In this document: in pieces, positions 1-9,044 of the stretch | How positions within the stretch are numbered: the stretch's first letter is position 1 | How the letters are laid out: each line of letters begins with the position of its first letter | From: JAKFEW01 sp036675505 | GTDB lineage: Bacteria > Cyanobacteriota > Sericytochromatia > S15B-MN24 > JAQBPE01 | Direction: 5' to 3' | DNA length: 30,670 nucleotides | NCBI GenBank assembly: GCA_036675505.1 | Contig: JAKFEW010000022.1 | Span: forward strand, 1 to 30,670 | Made by a program: the position numbers and the translations under genes | Notes under the pieces: generated by a model | Database searches by the model: none | The model's input: only the letters and a program-made list of their open reading frames with translations | What the model was told of the DNA's origin: nothing

Positions 1-1
1 C

Positions 2-499
2 GCGCCCCCGCCCGCGTGGCCGGCGCCCGCCCCGGCCCTGCCCGGCGCCCAGCCGCCGGTCGTGCCCGGCGCGCAGCAGCCCGCCGCGGGCATCTTCAAC
101 TTCCCCGGCGTCCGCCCGGGCGGCCGCCTCCAGGTCGCCCCCGGCACCACCGTGAAGGGCTATTCGATCGACGGCTCGGCCGTGGTCAACCAGATCGACG
201 GCAAGGTGCTCGATCTGACGCTCGACGCCTCGGCCGCGATGGGCTTCGTGAAGGTGCGGGCCAACGTCCGCGCCGAGCAGCAGCCCGACGGCACGGTGCG
301 CGTGAAGGCCGTCGAGATCGACAACCAGGGCAAGGTGAAGAAGGTCGCCTTCGACGACGTGGCGACGGTCGTCTCGTCGCGCCCCGGCGAGCTCGTGCTC
401 TCGGCCAAGGGCAAGCAGGTCACGATCCGGTCCGGCGCGAACGGCCTGGTCCAGATCCAGCACCCCGAGGCGAACCTGAACCTGACCGCCTACGCCTGA
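2..499 (+). CDS. Hypothetical protein, 5' end cut by window edge
   Basis: The reading frame is already open at the window edge and ends with TGA at 497-499; 165 codons are visible. The first 30 or so residues are a Pro/Ala linker (repeated APP, PGAQ and PVVPGAQ segments). A compact part of about 115 residues follows, with alternating hydrophobic and charged residues (GYSIDGSAVV, KVLDLTLDAS, VKVRANVRAE, VRVKAVEIDN), which suggests beta structure. I recognise no catalytic motif or family. The linker implies that a signal peptide or another domain lies upstream of the window. An internal GTG at 62 could act as a start, but the open frame upstream has the same composition, so a truncated longer gene is more likely. 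It converges on the next gene across a double hairpin. Coding is likely from codon use; function is unknown. Confidence 0.6.
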   Translation, partial: APPPAWPAPAPALPGAQPPVVPGAQQPAAGIFNFPGVRPGGRLQVAPGTTVKGYSIDGSAVVNQIDGKVLDLTLDASAAMGFVKVRANVRAEQQPDGTVRVKAVEIDNQGKVKKVAFDDVATVVSSRPGELVLSAKGKQVTIRSGANGLVQIQHPEANLNLTAYA

Positions 500-507
500 T
501 CGGTGGA

Positions 508-549
508 GCCCCGCCCGCAGGCGGGGCGAGCGACCCCGCGAGCGGGGTC
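508..549. terminator. Tandem double hairpin between converging genes
   Basis: There are two perfect inverted repeats in a row. GCCCCGCC at 508-515 pairs with GGCGGGGC at 520-527 (8-bp stem, 4-base loop). GACCCCGC at 532-539 pairs with GCGGGGTC at 542-549 (8-bp stem, 2-base loop). They sit between the stop codons of two convergent genes (499 and 580), the place for a bidirectional terminator. No U-tract follows either stem, so classical intrinsic termination is not assured. A REP-like dispersed element is an alternative. Confidence 0.5.
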
Positions 550-579
550 AGGCGAAGCACGCGTCGGGGAACCCGCCGC

Positions 580-1689
580 CTAGAGCGCCATGGCGCTGTC
601 GCTCGGGTCGTAGACTTCCTGGCCGCCCTCGTAAACCCAGGTGATGTTGCCCTCGCCGAGCACGAGGCCGAACGCGCCGTCTTTCATGTCGTCGAGCCAT
701 TCCTGCTTGGAGCGGATGGTCGCCTTGGTGGTGTCCTGCGCGCCCCATGGGTCGAGGTACAAGGTCTCGCCGCCGGCGGCTTTCAAGAAGGCGAAGTTGT
801 GCTCGAAGCCCACGGCGTTGCGCGTCTGCATGTCGCCCAACGAGACCTGGAGGGTCTTGCCGGCGTTCGCGGGGTCGGCTTTCCAGTCGGCCTCGTAGCG
901 CTGGAACATCGCGCGCATGCGGGCCTGGCACTCGACGCAGCCGCCGAACAGGCCGTCGACGCTGTTGTCGCCGATGCTGCGGTCCGCGAAGAGCGAGCCG
1001 ACGGACTGCTTGAGGTTGTTCCAGGGGCCCCAGTTGAGCGTGCGCTCGGCGTGGACCGCCAAGAAGACCGGGTCGGTCATGTAGCGCTTGAGGAACTCGC
1101 GCGTCTGCTCGCGCGCCGCGGGGTCCGCGATCGTGTCGAGGATCGGGTGGCTCCTGGCCTGGGCGAGGCGCTCGGCGATCGCGTTCAGCCGTTCCGGCTG
1201 GATGATCGCCTTGACGATCGCGTTCCTGGGTGTGAGCGTGCCGTCGGGCCCCCGGGTGCTGTGCTGCTTCACGTCGTCGAGCGCCTGGCGTGCCCAGGTG
1301 CGGAAGTCGCGGCCGGCCATGCCCGCGACCCGCGCCTCGAGCGTCGCTTGATCCTGCGGCGAGAGCGTGTCGTCCTTCACCAGCGCCTGGAACTCGGCCA
1401 GGAACTCCTTGAGCGAGCCCTGGATCTTCGGCATGTCGGCGGCCGGCGCGGCGATCGCGCCGAGCGTCTCGAGCGACGCGCCGGGCGTGCCCGATGCCTG
1501 GTAGCTCGCGAGCGGATCGACGCCCTGCGTGGGCTTCGCCTCGAGCGCGCCGACGTCGCGGCCGAGCGGCGCGGTGGCCGGCGGGCCGCCGAGGCGGGCG
1601 GTCGGCGAGACGCCCAGCTTCACGCCCGCTAGCGTGACTCTCGCGCTGGGCGGCAGCTTGGGGGTGTTGCCACCCGATTCGATGCCCAT
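580..1689 (-). CDS. Putative papain-like/transglutaminase-like protein with Cys-His-Asp residues
   Basis: The product has 369 residues. The start is ATG at 1689 because AGGAGG lies a few bases upstream; an in-frame upstream extension has no such signal. There is no signal peptide or membrane segment. Residues 1-85 are Pro/Gly/Ala-rich and probably disordered; 90-215 look helical. The C-terminal part has a Gly-Gly-Cys at 249-251 with a second Cys at 254, a Phe-Glu-His-Asn at 296-298 (His297) and a Tyr-Leu-Asp-Pro-Trp at 311-315 (Asp313). This Cys, then His, then Asp order and spacing is what papain-like and transglutaminase-like folds use, and an LDPW-type motif after the His strand is common among them. 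The assignment rests on motif order alone, so peptidase, transglutaminase or deamidase activity are all possible. It stands alone, facing away from the lipoprotein operon. Confidence 0.6.
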   Translation of the reverse strand: MGIESGGNTPKLPPSARVTLAGVKLGVSPTARLGGPPATAPLGRDVGALEAKPTQGVDPLASYQASGTPGASLETLGAIAAPAADMPKIQGSLKEFLAEFQALVKDDTLSPQDQATLEARVAGMAGRDFRTWARQALDDVKQHSTRGPDGTLTPRNAIVKAIIQPERLNAIAERLAQARSHPILDTIADPAAREQTREFLKRYMTDPVFLAVHAERTLNWGPWNNLKQSVGSLFADRSIGDNSVDGLFGGCVECQARMRAMFQRYEADWKADPANAGKTLQVSLGDMQTRNAVGFEHNFAFLKAAGGETLYLDPWGAQDTTKATIRSKQEWLDDMKDGAFGLVLGEGNITWVYEGGQEVYDPSDSAMAL

Positions 1690-2080
1690 CGGTCCTCCTG
1701 ACACCTCCCGGCGCACACGATTTTCATACCCGACGCGCGACGGTCGACTTGCCTGCCGCACGCCGGCCGGCCTGATACGGAATTGAAACGATCGGGCCGG
1801 CGCCGATCGGTGGCCTGGCAGAAATGTCGTGCTTGCCGGCTATTCGCGGATCGAGGAGCGGGTTTGCCGGGTCTTAACATGGCCGCCTTTGTATTGAGAT
1901 GGCATCCAGGTAAGGTGAAACGACCGAGCAACCCACTCGCCCCAATCGCCCGCGGGTTCAAGATTCTTAACGAACGAGCAGGGGAATTGCACTACAATTG
2001 ATCCCCCCCATTCCGGGACCACGTAAATCCAATCATAACGCCCGCCCGAACCGGGCTCGGCTCCGCCACCGAGGAACTCC
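1690..2080. other. Divergent intergenic region with likely promoters
   Basis: These 391 bp separate the minus-strand gene starting at 1689 from the lipoprotein operon starting at 2081. It is less GC-rich than its surroundings, particularly around 1870-2040. A possible -10 box TACAAT lies at 1993-1998, about 85 bp before the first lipoprotein start, but I see no convincing -35 partner. The first gene has an AGGA-type ribosome site just before ATG 2081. A short plus-strand frame (1783-2001) exists but lacks support. I see no tRNA, riboswitch or clear terminator here. Confidence 0.4.
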
Positions 2081-3658
2081 ATGCGCCCCCTCTCCGCCCT
2101 CCCGACCGTCGTGCTGACGGCGCTCTTGCTGAGCGCCTGTCAGGCCACGCCGCCGGCCGTCACCCCGGCGGCCCCGGCGGCGCGCACGGCGTCGGTGCGG
2201 GTGACGCCGACGGTCCAGGCCGGCGGCGTGCGCGAGCTTGCGGCGGGCCGCGGGTTGTTCGCGACGAAGACGGCGTACACGCAGGCGTCGATCAACCACA
2301 TGGTGGTGGAGCTGTTCTCGGTGGCGGGCGCCGTCGAGACCCCGATCATCACCACGGACCTGAGCGCGGCCCAGCTCGGCAACACGGTCACCTTCGGCAA
2401 CTTGGCGCACGACACCACCTACCGCATCCGCGCCTACGCCTACAAGGCCGCAGGCCTGGCGGCCGGCGATAAGATCAGCGACGACGCCAGCTCGGACGTG
2501 GACGTGGTGGTCACCAACGACGACGCCCCCGCCCTCGGCAACCTCGTCGTCTCGCTCATCGACCAGACCTTCGCGGGCTCGGCCACGTCGGACGGCCTGA
2601 CCGTGAACGCGGGCACGCTGGTGCACGCGGGCGGCATCTCGATCACGGCCTTCCTGCCGATCGCCTTCAACGACGTCTCGACCTTCGCAGGCTCGGGCCA
2701 GGGCTACGAGAACGCGAACGGCACGGCGGCGGACTTCGATAGCCCGACCGACGCCGCCGTCGACGCCGCCGGCAACGTCTACGTGGCGGATCGCGGCAAC
2801 CTCCGCATCCGCAAGATCGAGCCCGACGGCGACGTCTCCGACTTCGCAGGCTCGGGCTTCGCCGCCTCGATCGACGGCACCGGCACGGGTGCTGCCTTCA
2901 GCGACCTGATCGCCCTCGCGATCGATCCGGCCGGCAACCTCTACGCGATCGACGCGCGCTGCATCCGCAAGATCACGCCGGGCGGCCTGGTCAGCACCCT
3001 GGCCGGCGACAACGGCCAGCCGGCCGCGGTCGTCGACGACCTGGGCGGCGACGCCCGCTTCTACGGCCCCGACGGGATCGCGGTGGCGCCGGACGGGGAC
3101 ATTTGGGTGACCGACAAGGCCGCCCACAAGATCCGCAAGGTGAGCCCGGCCGGCGCGGTCACGACCATCGCCGGCAACGGCCCGCACGGCGGCGCGCCCA
3201 ACAACTTCACGGACGGCAGCGGCGCCGGCGCCTCCTTCGCCTACCCCGCCGGCATCGCGGTCGATCGCGCCGGCAACGCCTTCGTGGCGGATTCCGGCAA
3301 CCACCGCATCCGCAAGGTCACGCCTGCCGGCGACGTGACCACCTTCGCAGGCTCCGGCGTGGCCACGAGCGCCAACGGCCAGGGGGCCGCCGCGGCGTTC
3401 GACACGCCGCTCGGCCTGGCCTTCGACCGCGCCGGCCACCTGCTCGTCACCCACACCGGTGTCGTGCGCCGCGTGAGCCCGCTCGCCGTCGCGTCGGTGG
3501 TCGCGGGCGCCTATGGCGTGACCGGCAGCACCGACGGGTTCCACGTCGCCGCGAGCTTCAACGGCCTCGCGGGCGTCGCGAGCGCCCCGGACGGCAACGC
3601 GTACGTCGTCGACAGCGGCAACCACCGCATCCGCAAGCTCAGCATGCTCCCGCTGTAG
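2081..3658 (+). CDS. NHL-repeat lipoprotein, first gene of the paralogous operon
   Basis: The product has 525 residues. A signal peptide ends in the lipobox LSAC with Cys20, so an exported, lipid-anchored protein is predicted. Residues 64-183 form the domain shared with seven other proteins here; its marks are YTQASINHM, TFGNL, TTYRIRAYAY, KISDDASS and DDAPALGNLVV. From about 199 to the end come six NHL units of about 54 residues, each of the form FAGSG, then an acidic/Gly stretch, then a P-G-AVD-GN-YVAD-GNHRIRK segment. Unit 2 is degenerate around 286-300. Six units would close one six-bladed propeller. NHL propellers usually bind protein or carbohydrate partners; the ligand is unknown. The ATG has GAGGA upstream, and the next gene starts 9 bp after the stop. 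This is probably the promoter-proximal gene of a nine-gene operon. Confidence 0.85.
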   Translation: MRPLSALPTVVLTALLLSACQATPPAVTPAAPAARTASVRVTPTVQAGGVRELAAGRGLFATKTAYTQASINHMVVELFSVAGAVETPIITTDLSAAQLGNTVTFGNLAHDTTYRIRAYAYKAAGLAAGDKISDDASSDVDVVVTNDDAPALGNLVVSLIDQTFAGSATSDGLTVNAGTLVHAGGISITAFLPIAFNDVSTFAGSGQGYENANGTAADFDSPTDAAVDAAGNVYVADRGNLRIRKIEPDGDVSDFAGSGFAASIDGTGTGAAFSDLIALAIDPAGNLYAIDARCIRKITPGGLVSTLAGDNGQPAAVVDDLGGDARFYGPDGIAVAPDGDIWVTDKAAHKIRKVSPAGAVTTIAGNGPHGGAPNNFTDGSGAGASFAYPAGIAVDRAGNAFVADSGNHRIRKVTPAGDVTTFAGSGVATSANGQGAAAAFDTPLGLAFDRAGHLLVTHTGVVRRVSPLAVASVVAGAYGVTGSTDGFHVAASFNGLAGVASAPDGNAYVVDSGNHRIRKLSMLPL

Positions 3659-3667
3659 GCCTGAACC

Positions 3668-5155
3668 ATGCGCCGCCCGCCCGCCCTCCCGATGCTGCTC
3701 GCCGCCACCGCCCTCGCGGTGGTGGGCTGCGCCGCGCCGGCGGGGACGAGCGGGATCCCGGCGCGGTTCGTCGTCACGCAGGCGGGCGGCCTGGGCGAGC
3801 TGACCGTCCGCCCGGCGATCCGCCCGGTCGCGGCCGCGGGCGAGCGGTCGCTGCGGTCCGCGCTGATCAGCAACGGGTACAACCGCCACGACATCCGCCA
3901 CCTCGTGCTCGCGCTCTACACCTACGACGGCGGCACCGAGACGCAGGTCGGGCAGCTCGACCTCCTCGCGGACTACCTCGACTTCGGCGCCACGTTCAGC
4001 CGCCTCAAGGGCAACACCACCTACCGCGTGCGCGGCTTCGCCTACAAGGCCGCCGGCACCGCCGCCCAGGACCTGATCAGCTACCAGGACGCGACCACCT
4101 ACGCCGAGATCGTGCTCACCGACAACGAGACCGCCCCCAACGCCAACGTGCCGGTCAAGCTGATCGACGTGGCGCCGCTGGTGGTGACCACGCTGGCCGG
4201 CACGACCAACGGCGCGGCGGTGGATCAGCCCGGGTCGGCGGCGCGCTTCAACTTCCCGCGCGGCGTGGCCGTCGACACAAGCAACCGCGTTTACGTCGCG
4301 GACTACAACAACGCGCGGATCCGCCAGATCTCGCCCACGGGCGCGGTCGCCACGCTGGCCGGGAACGGCGGGTTCGGCGCCGACAACGCGCCGGCCGGCG
4401 GCGACGCGACCTTCAACTTCCCGATCGGGCTCGCCACCGACGACACCTACGTCTACGTCGCGGAGTACGGCAACGACTTGATCCGGCGCGTGGCGATCGC
4501 CGACGGCGCCACCTCCACCTACGCCGGCGACGGCGTCGAGACCTTCGCCGACGGCCCGGCCGCGAGCGCGTCGTTCTTCGACCCCCACGGCGTCGCGGTC
4601 GCCCCGGACGGCACGCTCTACGTGGCCGACACCGGCAACCACCGCATCCGGAAGATCACGACCGGCGGCGTGGTCTCGACCATCGCGGGCACGGGCGGCA
4701 CGGCCCACGTCGACGGCCCCGGCGCCAGCGCGGAGTTCAATTCGCCGCGCGGCATCGCGATCGGCCCGGACGGCGCGATCTTCGTCGCGGACACCAGCCA
4801 CCACGCGATCCGCCGGCTCGTGCCGGACGGCGGCGGCTGGCGCGTCACCACCCTCGCCGGCGGCAGCCAGGGCTCGCAGGACGGGGTCGGTGGCCAGGCG
4901 GGCTTCAACTTCCCCGAGGCCCTCGCGGTCGGCGCGAACGGCTACGTCTACGTGGCCGACACCAACAACCACCAGATCCGCATGGTCGCGCCGAACGGCG
5001 GCGTGCGGACGATCCTGGGCGGCAACCCCGGGGCGGACTCGGACGGCCTCGGGCCGGACGCGGGCTTCGACTTCCCCACCGGGCTCGCCGTCGGCCTGGA
5101 TGGCGTGATCTACGTCGGCGACATGTTGAACGGAAAGGTCCGGCGCGTCCTGTGA
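3668..5155 (+). CDS. NHL-repeat lipoprotein
   Basis: The product has 495 residues. The signal peptide ends in VVGC with Cys21. The shared N-terminal domain (about 70-168) is the most divergent copy in the operon: TTYRVRGFAYKAAG and a DLISYQDATTY segment are kept, but the usual DDAPALGNL becomes NETAPNANV. Six NHL units run from about 171 to the last residue; the third has the best YVADTGNHRIRKI core. The protein ends exactly on the last propeller strand (KVRRVL). The start is the ATG 9 bp after the previous stop. There is no strong ribosome site, so translational coupling is likely. The role is probably binding or scaffolding at the cell surface or in the periplasm; no catalytic residues are apparent. 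Confidence 0.82.
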   Translation: MRRPPALPMLLAATALAVVGCAAPAGTSGIPARFVVTQAGGLGELTVRPAIRPVAAAGERSLRSALISNGYNRHDIRHLVLALYTYDGGTETQVGQLDLLADYLDFGATFSRLKGNTTYRVRGFAYKAAGTAAQDLISYQDATTYAEIVLTDNETAPNANVPVKLIDVAPLVVTTLAGTTNGAAVDQPGSAARFNFPRGVAVDTSNRVYVADYNNARIRQISPTGAVATLAGNGGFGADNAPAGGDATFNFPIGLATDDTYVYVAEYGNDLIRRVAIADGATSTYAGDGVETFADGPAASASFFDPHGVAVAPDGTLYVADTGNHRIRKITTGGVVSTIAGTGGTAHVDGPGASAEFNSPRGIAIGPDGAIFVADTSHHAIRRLVPDGGGWRVTTLAGGSQGSQDGVGGQAGFNFPEALAVGANGYVYVADTNNHQIRMVAPNGGVRTILGGNPGADSDGLGPDAGFDFPTGLAVGLDGVIYVGDMLNGKVRRVL

Positions 5156-5166
5156 GTGCGGTGCCC

Positions 5167-6861
5167 ATGCGACTCCTTCGTCCCCTCCTGACGCTCGTCG
5201 TCGCGGCCGCCACGGTCGCGGCCTGCGCGCCCGCCGGCATGAGCCCGCCGGTGGCGCCGGTGGCCGTGAAGCCCGCCGGGATCCTGGTCGACGTCGGCCA
5301 GGGCCGCGCCGGTGCTGTGCTGACGCCGCTCGTGACGACGGCCCAGGCGCCTGCCGCCGGACGCCGCGGCGCCGACCGCGCGCTGATGGCCCAGGTCCAG
5401 GAGAACACCGCCGCGACGATCGTGCACCTGGTCGTGAAGGTCTTCGAGGGCACCGGCCCCGAGGTCTACAGGACCGAGACCGACGTGCCGGCCGCGGCGC
5501 TCGGCAACGCGATCACCTTCGTCGGCCTGCGCGACAACCGCACCTACCGCGTGCGCGCCTACGCCTATGCCTCGGCCGGCCAGGACGACAAGATCAGCAT
5601 CGATGCGAGCTCCTTCACGGACATCGTGGTCGGCGACGACGACCGCCCGACGGTCGCGAACCTGCCCGTCCTGCTCACCTCCGTGCCGTTCTCGGGGCGC
5701 GCGACGGCGACGGCGATCGCGATCGCGAACGGCGGGCACCAGACCGACGGCGCGGAGATGCTCACGCTCGGCGAGCCGCTCGACGAGTTCGTCTTCGTCG
5801 ACGAGCTGGCCGGCGATGCCAGCCCGGGCTACGTCGACGATACCTACGCCAACGCCCGCTTCGACAGCCCCTGGGAGGTCGCGGCCGTGGGCCGCGCGAT
5901 TTACGTGGCGGACTCCACGAACCACGTGATCCGGCGGATCGACGTGGACGGCCTCGTCACCACCTTCGTGGGCACGCAGGGCGTGCAGGGCACCACCGAC
6001 GGCCCGGCCGGGACCGCGCTGTTCGACAACCCGCGCCAGCTCACGGCGGACGCCGCCGGCAACCTCTACGTGCTGCAGCACGGCTCGGGCGCCTACCCGC
6101 CCACCCAGCTGGTCCGCAAGATCACGCCCGCGGGCGTGGTCACCACCATCGCGGGCGGCCCGCGCGACGGCTCGGTGCCCTCGTGCATCGGCTCTGCCGC
6201 GCGCTTCGCGGACCCCAACGGCATGGCCGTGGACCCCGCCGGCACCTACCTCTACATCGGCGACGCCCACAACCAGGTGATCCGCCGCATCGACCTCACC
6301 GACCCGCAGTTCACCACCACCGTGATCGCGGGCTCGCAGAACCAGACCGGCTCCGCGAACGGTGCCGTCGGCACCTCGGCGCGGTTCCTCTACCCGGGCA
6401 CGCTCGCCATCGACCTCGAGGGCAACCTGATCGTCGCCGACGGCAACCCCCACGTCCGGAAGATCGACGTGAACGCGGGCGGCTTCCCGGTCACCCCGAT
6501 CGCGGGCGACCCGGTCGCCCCGGCCCAGGTCGACGGCGGCGTGGCGGCCGCCCGGTTCCGCAACATCGCCGACCTCGCGGTCGACGCCCAGGGCAACATC
6601 CTGGTCCTCGACAACGGCGACGGCGGCGTGGCCGGCGAGACCAACCGCCTGCGCAAGATCACCTTCGGCGCGGGCGGCGCGATCACCGTGAACTCGCTCG
6701 CGGGCAACGGCTACGGCCACGTGGTCGGCCCCGGCCTCGGCGTCGGCGGCGCCAGGGGCGAGTGGGGCAATGCCCGTGGCATGACCCTCGATGCCGTCGG
6801 CGAGCTGATCTTCATCGAGGGACACCGTCTCCGGTGGATCTATCCGGGTGGGGGGGCCTAG
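5167..6861 (+). CDS. NHL-repeat lipoprotein
   Basis: The product has 564 residues and is the longest of the five propeller paralogues. The signal peptide ends in VAAC with Cys20. The shared domain lies at about 76-186, with TYRVRAYAYASAG, KISIDASSF and DDDRPTVANL as its marks. A linker of about 20 residues follows, then six NHL units from about 208. Unit 2 has a loop insertion containing GSGAYPP, unit 5 has an insertion with NGDGGVAGE, and unit 6 has lost the usual AD-NH core (LIFIEGHRLRWI). The blades have therefore drifted more than in the neighbouring genes. The start is ATG 5167, 11 bp after the previous stop; GTG 5161 is an in-frame alternative. The gap to the next gene is 2 bp. Confidence 0.82.
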   Translation: MRLLRPLLTLVVAAATVAACAPAGMSPPVAPVAVKPAGILVDVGQGRAGAVLTPLVTTAQAPAAGRRGADRALMAQVQENTAATIVHLVVKVFEGTGPEVYRTETDVPAAALGNAITFVGLRDNRTYRVRAYAYASAGQDDKISIDASSFTDIVVGDDDRPTVANLPVLLTSVPFSGRATATAIAIANGGHQTDGAEMLTLGEPLDEFVFVDELAGDASPGYVDDTYANARFDSPWEVAAVGRAIYVADSTNHVIRRIDVDGLVTTFVGTQGVQGTTDGPAGTALFDNPRQLTADAAGNLYVLQHGSGAYPPTQLVRKITPAGVVTTIAGGPRDGSVPSCIGSAARFADPNGMAVDPAGTYLYIGDAHNQVIRRIDLTDPQFTTTVIAGSQNQTGSANGAVGTSARFLYPGTLAIDLEGNLIVADGNPHVRKIDVNAGGFPVTPIAGDPVAPAQVDGGVAAARFRNIADLAVDAQGNILVLDNGDGGVAGETNRLRKITFGAGGAITVNSLAGNGYGHVVGPGLGVGGARGEWGNARGMTLDAVGELIFIEGHRLRWIYPGGGA

Positions 6862-6863
6862 CC

Positions 6864-8438
6864 ATGTCGTCCCGCTGCTTGCGCGCCGCCTCGGCGCCCG
6901 TCCTCATCGCCGCGCTGCTCGCCCTGGCCGCCTGCCAGGCCGCGCCGCCGGTCGTGCCAACGGCCTTCCCGGCCGGCGGCTTCACGGTCGCGACAGCGCC
7001 CAGGGGCACCGGCCGGCTCGCCGTCACGCCGCTCTACCGTGCCGGCGTCGCGCGGCAGCTGCTCGCGGCCGTCACGCCCAAGACGCTCGCCTCGATCAGC
7101 CACATGGAGATCAAGATCTACTCCCTCGCAGGCGCTGTCGAGACCCTCGAGGGCACGGCCGACGTGCAGGCCGCGGATCTGCTGAACACGATCACCTTCG
7201 GCAACCTCGAGAACGGCGTCACCTACCGCATCCGCGCCTTCGCCTACGAGACCGGCGACACCTCGCAGAAGATCAGCCTCGACGCGAGCTCCTTCGTCGA
7301 CCTCGTGGTCGGCACGGACGACGCGCCGGTGCTCGGCAACCTGGTGGTCCAGCTCCAGGACGTGACGTTCTCGGGTGAGTCCACCGCGACCGGCGTCGCC
7401 ATCACGCCGGGCGGCCTCAGCTACCCCACCGCGGTGGGCATCGTGGTGAACCTGCCGACCGGCGTCACCACGCTGGCCGGCGCGAGCCTGGGCTTCGTGG
7501 AGGGCACGGGCGGCGTGGCGGCGTTCGAGGGCCCCACCGACGTGGCGCTCGGCCCGGACGGCAACCTCTACGTGGCCGACACCCTGAACCATTCGATCCG
7601 CCGGGTCACGCCGGGCGGCGTGGTCACCACCTTCGCGGGCAACGGCACGCCGGGCGCCGCGAACGGCCTCGGTGCCGTCGCGCGCTTCAACGCGCCGGAG
7701 GGCATCGCGGTCGACGCGGCCGGCTGGGTCTACGTGGGCGATACAGGCAACCACAAGGTCCGGAAGATCAGCCCGGCGGGGAACGTGGAGGACTTCATCG
7801 GCACCGGCTCGCCGGATCTGATCAACGGCACCGGCGGCTCGGTCGCGCTCGACTCGCCGCGCGGCATCGCGGTCGACCCGGCCAACGGCGACGTCTACGT
7901 GGCCGACACCGGCAACCATTGCATCCGCAGGGCCGCGGCCGCGAGCGCCACCGTCACCTTCGCGGGCAACGGCGCGCCCGGCACCGCCGACGCGACCGGC
8001 ACGGCCGCGACCTTCACGGACCCCACCGACGTGGCGCTCGCGACGAACGGCGACCTCTACGTGACCGACCGCGCCAACCACACCATCCGTAAGCTCACGC
8101 CGAGCGCGGTGGTGACCACCTATGCGGGCACCACCGGCTTCACTGGCACCACCAACGCCACCGGCGGCGCGGCGCGCTTCAACCTGCCCACCGGCATCGC
8201 GACCGACCCCGCGACTGGCGACCTGATCGTGAGCGACTTCGGCAGCAACCGGATCCGCCGGATCGCCACAGGCGCCGTGGTGACCACCGTGGCGGGCTCG
8301 ACGGGCGGGTTCACGGACGCCGCCGACCTCTCGAACGCGAAGTTCGACGGACCTTCCGGCCTCGCCGCCGACGAGGACGGGGTCGTGTTCGTCGCCGACC
8401 GCTACAACCACCGCGTGCGCCGCGTGGTGAACCCGTGA
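6864..8438 (+). CDS. NHL-repeat lipoprotein
   Basis: The product has 524 residues. The signal peptide ends in LAAC with Cys24. The shared domain occupies about 70-180 and carries KTLASISHM, TYRIRAFAYETGD, KISLDASSFVDLVVG and DDAPVLGNLVVQL. Six NHL units fill about 200-524; unit 3 has the YVADTGNHCIRR core. The start is the ATG 2 bp after the previous stop, so the two genes are almost certainly co-translated. The shared domain is closer to the stand-alone copies at 8462 and 9045 than to the copy at 3668, which suggests duplication in place followed by loss of the propeller. No catalytic residues are seen; binding or adhesion is the likeliest role. Confidence 0.83.
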   Translation: MSSRCLRAASAPVLIAALLALAACQAAPPVVPTAFPAGGFTVATAPRGTGRLAVTPLYRAGVARQLLAAVTPKTLASISHMEIKIYSLAGAVETLEGTADVQAADLLNTITFGNLENGVTYRIRAFAYETGDTSQKISLDASSFVDLVVGTDDAPVLGNLVVQLQDVTFSGESTATGVAITPGGLSYPTAVGIVVNLPTGVTTLAGASLGFVEGTGGVAAFEGPTDVALGPDGNLYVADTLNHSIRRVTPGGVVTTFAGNGTPGAANGLGAVARFNAPEGIAVDAAGWVYVGDTGNHKVRKISPAGNVEDFIGTGSPDLINGTGGSVALDSPRGIAVDPANGDVYVADTGNHCIRRAAAASATVTFAGNGAPGTADATGTAATFTDPTDVALATNGDLYVTDRANHTIRKLTPSAVVTTYAGTTGFTGTTNATGGAARFNLPTGIATDPATGDLIVSDFGSNRIRRIATGAVVTTVAGSTGGFTDAADLSNAKFDGPSGLAADEDGVVFVADRYNHRVRRVVNP

Positions 8439-8461
8439 TGACGTCGACCCGGAGCCGCCGT

Positions 8462-9028
8462 ATGCCGAAGCGCCTGCCTCTCCTGACCTTCACCCTGCTG
8501 GCCCTCGCGGGCTGTAACGCCGCCCCGCGCGGCCTCGCCGTGTCGGTCGCCCAGGCGCCCGTCAACGCGAAGGCGAGCGGCGTGGTGCGCGTGACGCCCT
8601 CCTTCAAAGACGGCGGCGTGCGCAAGCTGCTGGCCGACGTGGTGCCACACACCCAGGCCTCGATCAACCACCTCGTGATCGCGCTGCGCACCGTGACGGC
8701 CGGCCCGACCGAGACCTTGGTCGCGCAGACCGACCTCGTGGCCGCGGACCTGCTCGACCCGGTCACCTTCACGAACCTCAAGAACGACACCACCTATCGC
8801 GTGCGGGCCTTCGCCTACAAGACCGCCGACACCTCGCAGAAGATCAGCGTCGATGCGACGTCCTTCGTCGACATCGTGGTCGGCACCGACGACGCCCCGG
8901 CGCTCGCCAACCTCGTCGTCACGCTGACCGACGTCACGTTCGCAGGCAGCACCACGTCCGACGGCCTCACCATCACCCCCGGCAACCTGGCGCACAGCGG
9001 CAACGAGACCGTGAGCGTCAACCTGTAG
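8462..9028 (+). CDS. Short lipoprotein: the shared domain alone
   Basis: The product has 188 residues. ATG 8462 is chosen because GGAG lies about 8 bp upstream and because it gives a normal signal peptide ending in LAGC with Cys18. A GTG at 8435 or ATG at 8438 would add residues ahead of the signal sequence. The mature part is only the operon's shared domain: HTQASINHL, TFTNLKNDTTYRVRAFAYKTAD, KISVDATSFVDIVVG, DDAPALANLVV and a TFAGSTTSDGLTI segment. It stops at the ending NETVSVNL, where the longer paralogues continue into their first NHL blade. The fold is probably a beta sandwich (inference from alternating hydrophobic strands). The function is unknown; it may be an adaptor or partner of the propeller proteins. 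Confidence 0.82.
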   Translation: MPKRLPLLTFTLLALAGCNAAPRGLAVSVAQAPVNAKASGVVRVTPSFKDGGVRKLLADVVPHTQASINHLVIALRTVTAGPTETLVAQTDLVAADLLDPVTFTNLKNDTTYRVRAFAYKTADTSQKISVDATSFVDIVVGTDDAPALANLVVTLTDVTFAGSTTSDGLTITPGNLAHSGNETVSVNL

Positions 9029-9044
9029 CCCCGAGGAGGGACCC

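Noticed and set aside
16..1632. A 538-residue plus-strand frame crossing the first two genes
   Set aside because: It runs through the double hairpin and antisense to a gene with a strong ribosome site and plausible active site. Its composition is Arg/Ala-rich.
1783..2001. A 72-codon plus-strand frame upstream of the lipoprotein operon
   Set aside because: It has no ribosome site, no recognisable motif and ends in AT-rich DNA with a possible promoter. It is probably chance.
2033..4972. A 979-residue minus-strand frame, and similar long frames at 5110-6825, 6858-8411 and 9018-11870
   Set aside because: They are antisense to well-supported lipoprotein genes. High GC removes stop codons, and the products are Arg/Ala/Val/Asp-rich with no recognisable motifs.
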